Shown here: one piece after another, positions 1 through 5,473 of the stretch
Layout of the letters: the number at the start of each line of letters is the position of its first letter
Position numbering within the stretch: position 1 is the stretch's first letter
NCBI GenBank assembly: GCA_964623635.1
Contig: CAZUUA010000064.1
Coordinates: 1 to 8,082 of the forward strand
Reading direction: 5' to 3'
Length of the DNA stretch: 8,082 bases
From: UMGS1696 sp964623635
GTDB lineage: Bacteria > Bacillota > Clostridia > Oscillospirales > CAG-272
Notes under the pieces: generated by a model
Told to the model about the DNA's origin: nothing
The model's database searches: none
The model's input: only the letters and a program-made list of their open reading frames with translations
Translations under genes and position numbers: made by a program

Positions 1-1011
1 CGCTATATTCCCTATGCCAACTGGGGCAAGCTGGCCGGTGGTATCTGGAATTATGCCAGCACCAAATTCAGCTACATCCGGGACGACTACACCCTGGATC
101 CCAGTGGCATCTATGCCTTCTCGTCCTTTGACGAATACGGAGACATCATCTACGACCGGGAATTCAACATCATGGTGGGGGACTACGACCCCACGCAGCT
201 TCATACCTTTGATGATAGCCTGCTGGACGAGAACTTCCTCGAATACGTCAACGCTTACGCCGCCTGGTGCGAACGGAAGGGTGCTAAGCTGTACTTCAGC
301 TTTTCGCCTATGAACGGTGCTGCGGTGCCGGAGGACGTGACGGAAGAGCATATCCTGGCATGGTACGGCAAGCTGGCAACGGCGCTGGATTGTCCCGTGC
401 TCAGCGATATCCGGGACTATATCATGGATGCGCAATATTTCTATGACACAAACTTCCACCTGAACGACACCGGTGTGACCGTGCGTACCCATCGGCTGGG
501 CGAAGATATCCTGCGTGTCAAAGGGGACACGACACCGACCACGCTGTTCCTGCCAACAGCCCCACAAAGACCGGATGATTACTTTGGTGTAGCGGATGCC
601 GACGACACCACCGGATTCTTCCTGTACGAAGAAAACGGCGACACGCTGACCCTGGTGGGCATTACGGATCTTGGCAAGGAGCAGGACGAGCTGACTCTGC
701 CGATTTCCTCGGAAGGCAAGGCTGTGACCACCATGGCGGAAAACGCATTGGTCGGCTGCGATAGCCTAAAGACCGTTATCATTCCGAAGGATACTGCGTT
801 GACGCTGATCTACGACGGTGCCTTTGCCGGAGCTGTCAAGCTTAGTCGGATCGAGATGGAAGGCAGCTGCGCCGGGATCACGGTGGCAGACAATCTGCTG
901 AAGGGCACACCCAGCGATTGCCGGATCTACGTATCCCACGCCTACTACGGTGACTTTGCCGGGGACTACTTCTGGTCCAAGTACATGGCAAAAATCTCCA
1001 TGGATAATTAA
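1..1011 (+). CDS. SGNH-hydrolase-like protein with BspA/LRR-like C-terminus (5' partial)
   Basis: The reading frame is open from base 1 and ends at TAA, giving 336 residues; the true start lies outside the window. Numbering from the first codon, residues ~143-160 contain YDTNFHLNDTG, where D149 and H153 resemble the C-terminal Asp/His block of SGNH (GDSL-type) hydrolases. The nucleophilic serine block would be upstream and cannot be seen. A segment around residues 84-100 (KGAKLYFSFSPMNG) fits the beta strand and loop that precede it in such proteins. Residues ~205-290 change character and look like BspA-type LRR_5 repeats (NALVGCDSLKTVIIP, then DGAFAGAVKLSRIEM). Such C-terminal repeats usually mediate surface or protein contacts, so the protein is probably extracytoplasmic, but the signal or anchor region is missing. 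It could be an esterase or acetyltransferase-type SGNH protein; substrate unknown. Transcription ends at the hairpin 12 bases downstream. Confidence 0.7.
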   Translation, partial: RYIPYANWGKLAGGIWNYASTKFSYIRDDYTLDPSGIYAFSSFDEYGDIIYDREFNIMVGDYDPTQLHTFDDSLLDENFLEYVNAYAAWCERKGAKLYFSFSPMNGAAVPEDVTEEHILAWYGKLATALDCPVLSDIRDYIMDAQYFYDTNFHLNDTGVTVRTHRLGEDILRVKGDTTPTTLFLPTAPQRPDDYFGVADADDTTGFFLYEENGDTLTLVGITDLGKEQDELTLPISSEGKAVTTMAENALVGCDSLKTVIIPKDTALTLIYDGAFAGAVKLSRIEMEGSCAGITVADNLLKGTPSDCRIYVSHAYYGDFAGDYFWSKYMAKISMDN

Positions 1012-1023
1012 AATACGCATAGC

Positions 1024-1071
1024 AAAAAGCCTGTCGTCTCTCGCAAATAGGGAGAGATTGACAGGCTTTTT
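1024..1071. terminator. Bidirectional intrinsic terminator between convergent genes
   Basis: A 12-bp perfect stem (AAAAAGCCTGTC at 1024-1035 with GACAGGCTTTTT at 1060-1071) is extended by an inner TCTCTC/GAGAGA pairing (1037-1042 with 1052-1057) around a short loop. The flanking A- and T-tracts give a U-run on either strand. It can therefore end both the SGNH gene from the left and the hydrolase gene from the right, whose stop codon is 52 bases away. Confidence 0.92.
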
Positions 1072-1123
1072 GTGTTATCAGCGAAGCATGATCACGGGTG
1101 CGTTTTTGGCGAAAAAGGGAAGA

Positions 1124-1912
1124 TCACCGGATCCAGCCCAAGAACTGCAGCCAATTCTTCAGAAGCGGCGCCCACTGTGCCACATGGGGATAAGAGGGTG
1201 CCAGACCCAGACCGTGGGGGCCTTCCGGGAAAATGTGCATTTCGTGGGGAATGTTGTGCCGACGCAGTGCGGTTGCGTACAGGTAGCTGTTGATCACGTT
1301 CACACCGCCATCGTTGGAGGTGTGCCACAGGAAGGCCGGCGGTGTGGTGTCGGATACCAGCTCGTCACAGGAATAGTCGTGGTACTTGTCTTCCATGCCT
1401 TCGCCCAGCAGATTCCGGAAGCTGCCCACATGGGCCACGTTCAGCTCGTCCGGGCAGTGGCAGACCGGGTAGCACAGGATGGTGGCGTTGGGCAGGAAGG
1501 GTTGTGCGTCGATCTCGTCAGCGCCTTCGAATTCGATGGGTGCAGTGTAGGTGGAGACCAGCGCAGACAGATGTCCACCGGCCGAGGAACCCATGACGGC
1601 TACCTTATTGGAGTCGATGCCAAACTTTTCGGCGTTGGCACGGACGTAACGGATGGCACGACGAATGTCCAGCAGCGGCAGCGGGAACCGGTGAGGCGAC
1701 ACACGGTATTCACACACAAAGGCGTTCATGCCGATGGTGTTGAAAAATTCTGCGTAGCCACGACCTTCGTGGGGTGCTCTTGCGCCATAACCGCCACCGG
1801 GACAGATCACCACAGTGGCGTCCGAGGCCTTTGTGATGGAAGGATAAAACTCCAGCACCGGTTCTTCTTCGCACAGACCGGGCACGTTTTCCCAAAGCTT
1901 GAAAGTTTCCAT
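1124..1912 (-). CDS. Alpha/beta hydrolase, acetyl-esterase/BD-FAE type
   Basis: The 262-residue product has the full layout of small alpha/beta-fold esterases of the acetyl-esterase/lipase (Aes, BD-FAE, AXE-like) group. A PGGGYGARA oxyanion-hole block (residues 38-46) replaces HGGGW/Y. The nucleophile elbow is GSSAG (108-112), with S110 as catalytic serine. The acid is D201 in HTSNDGGVNVINS, and the base is H233 in FPEGPHGLG. No signal peptide or membrane segment is present, so it should act in the cytoplasm, for example deacetylating or deacylating imported sugars or small esters; this substrate class is inferred. The start is supported by AAGGAG at 1921-1926 with an 8-base spacer. It is transcribed alone from a consensus promoter at 2000-2028, and its 5' leader carries a long perfect palindrome. 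Family assignment is firm; substrate is not. Confidence 0.93.
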   Translation of the reverse strand: METFKLWENVPGLCEEEPVLEFYPSITKASDATVVICPGGGYGARAPHEGRGYAEFFNTIGMNAFVCEYRVSPHRFPLPLLDIRRAIRYVRANAEKFGIDSNKVAVMGSSAGGHLSALVSTYTAPIEFEGADEIDAQPFLPNATILCYPVCHCPDELNVAHVGSFRNLLGEGMEDKYHDYSCDELVSDTTPPAFLWHTSNDGGVNVINSYLYATALRRHNIPHEMHIFPEGPHGLGLAPSYPHVAQWAPLLKNWLQFLGWIR

Positions 1913-1950
1913 ATGTATATCTCCTTATGGGAAGAATTTTACAAGATGCC

Positions 1951-1996
1951 TAAAGTGAACGCTGATTCACATGAGCCATGCACAGCGTTCACTTTA
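1951..1996. promoter_or_regulatory. 14-bp perfect inverted repeat at the hydrolase transcription start (operator or 5' hairpin)
   Basis: TAAAGTGAACGCTG (1951-1964) is perfectly complementary to CAGCGTTCACTTTA (1983-1996), with an 18-base loop. A second, nested palindrome, GTGAA-N6-TTCAC, occupies 1955-1970. The predicted start of transcription of the hydrolase gene, about 1992-1993 on the minus strand, falls inside the right arm. The element is therefore either an operator bound by a dimeric regulator or a hairpin at the very 5' end of the mRNA. It is not a good terminator for the plus strand, since the following bases are TTATTTATTATA and no plus-strand gene precedes it. Confidence 0.75.
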
Positions 1997-1999
1997 TTT

Positions 2000-2028
2000 A
2001 TTATACAAGTTTCGTCTGAGGATGTCAA
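2000..2028 (-). promoter_or_regulatory. Consensus sigma-A promoter of the hydrolase gene
   Basis: On the minus strand TTGACA (2028-2023) and TATAAT (2005-2000) are separated by exactly 17 bases. This is a perfect housekeeping promoter about 88 bases upstream of the hydrolase start codon. A perfect promoter next to a strong palindrome suggests the gene is controlled by repression rather than by promoter weakness. Confidence 0.88.
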
Positions 2029-2073
2029 GGTGTTTGGTGAATAAAAATCGTACAAGGGAATGCCGCTGGGATG

Positions 2074-2100
2074 AAATGTACAAAGTGCACAAAATGTTTT
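2074..2100 (+). repeat. Three tandem imperfect 9-bp repeats upstream of the first binding-protein promoter
   Basis: AAATGTACA (2074-2082), AAGTGCACA (2083-2091) and AAATGTTTT (2092-2100) follow each other without gaps; the first two match at seven of nine positions and the third is more degenerate. They lie 32-58 bases upstream of the -35 box at 2132, a usual place for activator sites or an A/T-rich upstream element. No known regulator motif is recognised. Confidence 0.4.
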
Positions 2101-2131
2101 GTTGAATCCGCTGAAATCAAAAGGAACCCAC

Positions 2132-2160
2132 TTGACAGGATGGCAGAAATGCAGTATACT
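2132..2160 (+). promoter_or_regulatory. Sigma-A promoter of the first solute-binding lipoprotein gene
   Basis: TTGACA (2132-2137) and TATACT (2155-2160) are spaced by 17 bases. The predicted start near 2167 gives a leader of about 40 bases that ends in GGAGG (2196-2200), five bases before the ATG at 2206. An 8-bp palindrome CTGTACAG (2159-2166) overlaps the end of the -10 box. Confidence 0.85.
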
Positions 2161-2205
2161 GTACAGCGAAATAGAGTGAGAATCGATCACATATCGGAGG
2201 TATCT

Positions 2206-3681
2206 ATGAAAAAAGCAACACTGCTGCTGGTCATGGCCATGTTGACGGCATCCTTCACGGCCTGCGGAGAGACTATCACAGACGACAAAAACGGAACGAA
2301 CAACACGGCGAAAACTGAGGTGACCGATACGACTAAGGAGACCACGGCACTGGAAGCCCGTGCTGCCGTATCCGACGATCTGCCGGAAAAGGATTTTGGT
2401 GGACGTGCGTTCAAGGTGGTTACAAACGACAACTATGATACCCATTATCTGGTGGCTGAGGAGCAGACCGGCGAAGGAGTCAACGATGCGATATTTGCAC
2501 GGAATTTGACGGTGCAGGAGCGGTACAATGCAGAGGTCGAAGCGGTGTTTGGCGGTTCGCATCGGGACTGCGCCACCATGGTCGCCAATACCATCACGGC
2601 CGGAGACGGGGACGCCTTTGACCTGATCCAGTTCCATGTGGTCGCCAACAGTGGCAATGCCATCAAGGGTCTGTACATGAACTGGTACGATGTTCCCTAC
2701 ATCAATTTCGAAAAGCCCTGGTGGTCGGACTCCAACATCAACGACCTGACCATTAACGGACACACCTTCCTTGCCATGGGTGACTTCGCAGTGACCACCA
2801 TCGCCGGTACCTACTGTATGTTCTACGACAAGGAAGAAGCGGTCAACTACCAGCTGGACGATATGTACCAGGTGGTGAAGGACGGCAAGTGGACACTGGA
2901 CTATCTGAAGGCACTGTGTGAGAAGGTGTACGTGGATGCAAACGGCAATGGTGTCGCCGACGAAGGGGACTATTTTGGTATGGCCTCCGACCAGCAGTCC
3001 AACTTCAATACCTATCAGTGGGCCTGTGGAAATAAGATCTTTGCCCAGAATGCTGCCGGACAACTGGAATACAGCTATTTCAACGAGCATCTGGTGGATG
3101 TCTACAACGCCTGCTACGACCTGATCAACAACACCGGTGGTGTGTACACGCAGATGGATCACGAATACGGCGTAAGTCTGTTTGCCAAATATGGTACGTT
3201 GACCTGCAATGCACAGCTGGGCAGAGCCATCACCGAGCTGGTGGATTTTGACCACGAATACGGTATCATTCCCTATCCGAAATATAACGAAGACCAAAGC
3301 GAATATTACACCATGGTGGACGGCTATCACGAAGCTATGGCGGTGGGCAAGAGCGCTGTTGATCTGGAATTCATCGGGGTCATGACGGAAGTGCTGTGCG
3401 CCGAATCCTACAAGCAAGTCATGCCGGCGTATTATGATGTGTGTCTGAAGCAGCGGTATGCGTCCAGTCCGGAAGACGCCGAGATGATCGATCTGTGCGT
3501 ATCCTCTCGTGTGTTTGACCTTGGTTACGTGTACGACAACTGGAACGGCGTGTCCTTCTACTTTGAACAGCTGCTCCGTGGCACGACCCGGCAGGATATC
3601 ACCTCCTTTTATGCCTCCAAGGAGAAAGCAGCCGTCCAGTACTACGACAAGGTCGTGGCGCTGTTCACCGAAGCTGAATAA
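2206..3681 (+). CDS. ABC-type solute-binding lipoprotein, family 1-like (paralogue 1)
   Basis: The start is the ATG behind GGAGG (2196-2200), not the in-frame ATG at 2071, which would lie upstream of the promoter and put 45 residues before a clear signal peptide. The 491-residue product begins with MKK, a hydrophobic stretch and a lipobox FTAC, so C20 should be lipidated and the protein tethered outside the membrane. A Thr/Asp/Glu-rich linker (21-62) leads to the mature domain starting at DFGGR (63-67). Further blocks are GEGVNDAIFARN (89-100), PWW (171-173), DGKWTLDYL (226-234), an EF-hand-like loop D244-A-N246-G-N248-G-V-A-D252-E-G-D255, and GIIPYPKYNEDQ (353-364). The GKWT...DxNGxG arrangement is typical of family 1 (carbohydrate-type) binding proteins. 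No permease or ATPase is adjacent, so the ligand is unknown; sugar or oligosaccharide is an inference. Confidence 0.88.
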   Translation: MKKATLLLVMAMLTASFTACGETITDDKNGTNNTAKTEVTDTTKETTALEARAAVSDDLPEKDFGGRAFKVVTNDNYDTHYLVAEEQTGEGVNDAIFARNLTVQERYNAEVEAVFGGSHRDCATMVANTITAGDGDAFDLIQFHVVANSGNAIKGLYMNWYDVPYINFEKPWWSDSNINDLTINGHTFLAMGDFAVTTIAGTYCMFYDKEEAVNYQLDDMYQVVKDGKWTLDYLKALCEKVYVDANGNGVADEGDYFGMASDQQSNFNTYQWACGNKIFAQNAAGQLEYSYFNEHLVDVYNACYDLINNTGGVYTQMDHEYGVSLFAKYGTLTCNAQLGRAITELVDFDHEYGIIPYPKYNEDQSEYYTMVDGYHEAMAVGKSAVDLEFIGVMTEVLCAESYKQVMPAYYDVCLKQRYASSPEDAEMIDLCVSSRVFDLGYVYDNWNGVSFYFEQLLRGTTRQDITSFYASKEKAAVQYYDKVVALFTEAE

Positions 3682-3693
3682 CATCGGTTCCCC

Positions 3694-3729
3694 AAAAAAG
3701 GCACTCTGTACGATACAGGGTGCTTTTTT
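3694..3729 (+). terminator. Intrinsic terminator after paralogue 1
   Basis: GGCACTCTGTA (3700-3710) pairs with TACAGGGTGCT (3714-3724) around a CGA loop, with two G:U pairs. An A-run before (3694-3699) and a run of six T after (3724-3729) complete it. It starts 12 bases past the stop codon. Its core nearly matches the terminator behind the next gene. Confidence 0.93.
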
Positions 3730-3780
3730 GACGTACAAAATGTGGGAAGCTCCAAAAACAATTGACTTTGCCGGTTTGCC

Positions 3781-3809
3781 TTGACACCGTGCCAAAAAAC
3801 ACGTATAAT
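3781..3809 (+). promoter_or_regulatory. Consensus sigma-A promoter of the second solute-binding lipoprotein gene
   Basis: TTGACA (3781-3786) and TATAAT (3804-3809) are exactly 17 bases apart, a perfect match. With the terminator at 3694-3729 directly upstream, the two tandem lipoprotein genes are separate transcription units. The ribosome site AGGAG (3837-3841) lies nine bases before the ATG at 3851. Confidence 0.9.
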
Positions 3810-3850
3810 TACCATGATGATAATAAAAATGCCAAAAGGAGAAACTACCC

Positions 3851-5362
3851 ATGAATAAGAAGATCGCACTATTCCTGGCACTGGTATTGGCGTCTGCCCA
3901 GCTGCTGGTGGCCTGCGGAGAAAGCGAAACCGAGACCACAGCAAATGCAGGCACCACGGCTGCCGATACCACCGTGACCGATACCGCGTTCGATCCCTAT
4001 GCCGGATACGATTTCGGCGGCAAGAGCCTGCGGATCTATTCCTCAGCAGACGATTTTGACTCCACCAACGCCAACTTTCTGATCGCCGGATCCGGGGAGA
4101 CCAACGGAGAGATCGTCAACGATGCCGTGTACGCCCGGAATCTGAAGGTGGAAGAAGGCCTGCAGGTGAAGCTGGAATACACACCCTGTGACTGGACCTA
4201 TTTGGATATTGCAACCGGGATCGACCAGCTTGTCATGGCAGGGGACAGCGTTTACGACATTGTGATCAACGATATTTTCCGGATGACAGAGGCAGGTATC
4301 AAAGGGCAGCTGCACAATGCCGCAAAGACCGACAAGCTGAGCCTGGATGCCGATTGGTGGTATACCGATGCGATGGAAGACTTGGTGGTCGTGCCCGGTG
4401 CCATGTACCTGATGCTGGGGGACTATTTTGCGGATTCTCTGGCTTCTGCCCATGTGCTGTATTACAACAAGGATAGCATTCTGAACAACTATGCGGATGC
4501 AAACTATCTGCACAACATCATCATGGAAGGCGACTTCACCAAGGACGTGATGCTGTCGATCATGGAGACCTGCTCCGTGGATCTGGACGGCAACGGTACC
4601 TATGATACCAATGACTTGGTGGGCTATATCTGCACCGGCTCCTGGGGACCCATGATGCCGCTGGTGACAGGCTTTGATGTACAGTATATCAGCCGTGACG
4701 ACAAGGGAAACGTGTCCTTTGACTTCAACAACGAGCATTCTGTGAAGGTTTTGGAGGCCTGCAACACCCTGTACCACAACAATGTCTCTATCCATGAGGT
4801 AGACGGCGACGATCTGCAGGAAGGGATACATACGGCTATGGCGAACGGCAAGGCTGTTTTCGCCGGGTATCTCCGTTTGTCTGACTTTGGTAAAATGCGG
4901 GACTACGAAACAACGGTCGGTTTGGCTCCTTATCCGAAGCTGGATGGCGACCAGGCGAACTACATTTCCTCTCTGCACGATACCTCTGAAGTCGGTGCCG
5001 TGCTGCTGACCACGCCTGCTGCCGATCTGGACTTTGTGTTCACCTGCCTGGATTTCTTAGGCAGAGAAGCGGCGGAGACCGTGATCCCCACCTGGTTTGA
5101 CGAAGCATTGAAGGTGAAGTATTCCTCCGGCTCTGAGGATGCCGAGATCCTGGACATCATTCGGTATTCCATCAGCAAGCCCTTTGCACTGGCCTATCAG
5201 TCTGCACTGGGTGGTTATCCGCTGCCGGCCTGCTTCTTGAATATGATCGGTAACAATTCCAACGATTTTGCTTCCAACTACCAGAAGCATAAGGACGCCG
5301 GTGAAGCTGCACTGGCCGGTGTGGTCGCAAGCTACAAGACCAATCTGGCAAACGGCAACTAA
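3851..5362 (+). CDS. ABC-type solute-binding lipoprotein, family 1-like (paralogue 2)
   Basis: The 503-residue protein has a lipoprotein signal peptide: NKK, a hydrophobic core and lipobox LVAC with C22 as the lipid attachment site. A Thr/Ala/Asp-rich linker follows to about residue 52. It shares ordered landmarks with the other two lipoproteins: DFGGK (54-58), GEIVNDAVYARN (86-97), DWW (168-170), an EF-hand-like loop D244-L-D246-G-N248-G-T-Y-D252-T-N-D255, and GLAPYPKLDGDQANY (357-371). Near the C-terminus a YSSGSEDAEILD block (424-435) matches the corresponding block of paralogue 1. The GKWT block is altered here to GDFT (227-230). The sequence between landmarks is well diverged, so ligand specificity probably differs. 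It has its own promoter and terminator and no transport partner nearby. Family assignment is strong; ligand and membrane partner are unknown. Confidence 0.88.
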   Translation: MNKKIALFLALVLASAQLLVACGESETETTANAGTTAADTTVTDTAFDPYAGYDFGGKSLRIYSSADDFDSTNANFLIAGSGETNGEIVNDAVYARNLKVEEGLQVKLEYTPCDWTYLDIATGIDQLVMAGDSVYDIVINDIFRMTEAGIKGQLHNAAKTDKLSLDADWWYTDAMEDLVVVPGAMYLMLGDYFADSLASAHVLYYNKDSILNNYADANYLHNIIMEGDFTKDVMLSIMETCSVDLDGNGTYDTNDLVGYICTGSWGPMMPLVTGFDVQYISRDDKGNVSFDFNNEHSVKVLEACNTLYHNNVSIHEVDGDDLQEGIHTAMANGKAVFAGYLRLSDFGKMRDYETTVGLAPYPKLDGDQANYISSLHDTSEVGAVLLTTPAADLDFVFTCLDFLGREAAETVIPTWFDEALKVKYSSGSEDAEILDIIRYSISKPFALAYQSALGGYPLPACFLNMIGNNSNDFASNYQKHKDAGEAALAGVVASYKTNLANGN

Positions 5363-5371
5363 AGAAAAACG

Positions 5372-5414
5372 ATAACACAAAAAGCACTCTGTATGGCCAG
5401 GGTGCTTTTGTTAT
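5372..5414. terminator. Intrinsic terminator after paralogue 2
   Basis: AAAAGCACTCTG (5380-5391) pairs with CAGGGTGCTTTT (5398-5409) around a six-base loop, with one G:U pair. ATAAC (5372-5376) and GTTAT (5410-5414) extend the stem beyond a small bulge. It begins ten bases past the stop codon. The minus strand also shows a T-rich tract after the stem, so it can back up termination of the convergent gene. Confidence 0.9.
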
Positions 5415-5416
5415 AG

Positions 5417-5455
5417 AAAAACGTTCCCACTCTCATGAGGAGTAGGAACGTTTTT
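5417..5455. terminator. Second, bidirectional terminator between convergent lipoprotein genes
   Basis: AAAAACGTTCC (5417-5427) is perfectly complementary to GGAACGTTTTT (5445-5455), with partial inner pairing of ACTC with GAGT. The A- and T-flanks give a U-run in both directions. It lies 18 bases past the stop codon of the minus-strand lipoprotein and directly abuts the terminator of the plus-strand gene. Confidence 0.9.
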
Positions 5456-5473
5456 GGATTGGGTTCGATCTCG

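Noticed and set aside
950..2044. Plus-strand frame of 364 codons covering the hydrolase gene
   Set aside because: It runs through the terminator hairpin and antisense to an alpha/beta hydrolase with an intact catalytic triad; no coding signals of its own.
2071..2205. Upstream in-frame ATG at 2071 as start of the first lipoprotein
   Set aside because: It lies upstream of the promoter at 2132-2160 and would add 45 residues, many of them Cys/Lys, before a normal signal peptide; the ATG at 2206 has a GGAGG site.
3762..3767. TTGACT as an alternative -35 box for the second lipoprotein gene
   Set aside because: No -10-like sequence lies 16-18 bases downstream, while the perfect pair at 3781-3809 explains transcription.
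1939..3972. Long open frame of 677 codons on the minus strand opposite the first binding-protein gene
   Set aside because: It is antisense to a gene with a clear lipoprotein signal, promoter and terminator, has no ribosome binding site, spans those control regions, and its translation is rich in Val/His/Ile/Gly without recognisable domains. It is a by-product of codon bias.
4043..4978. Antisense frame of 311 codons within the second binding-protein gene
   Set aside because: Same pattern of codon-bias shadow; no ribosome site, promoter or domain.
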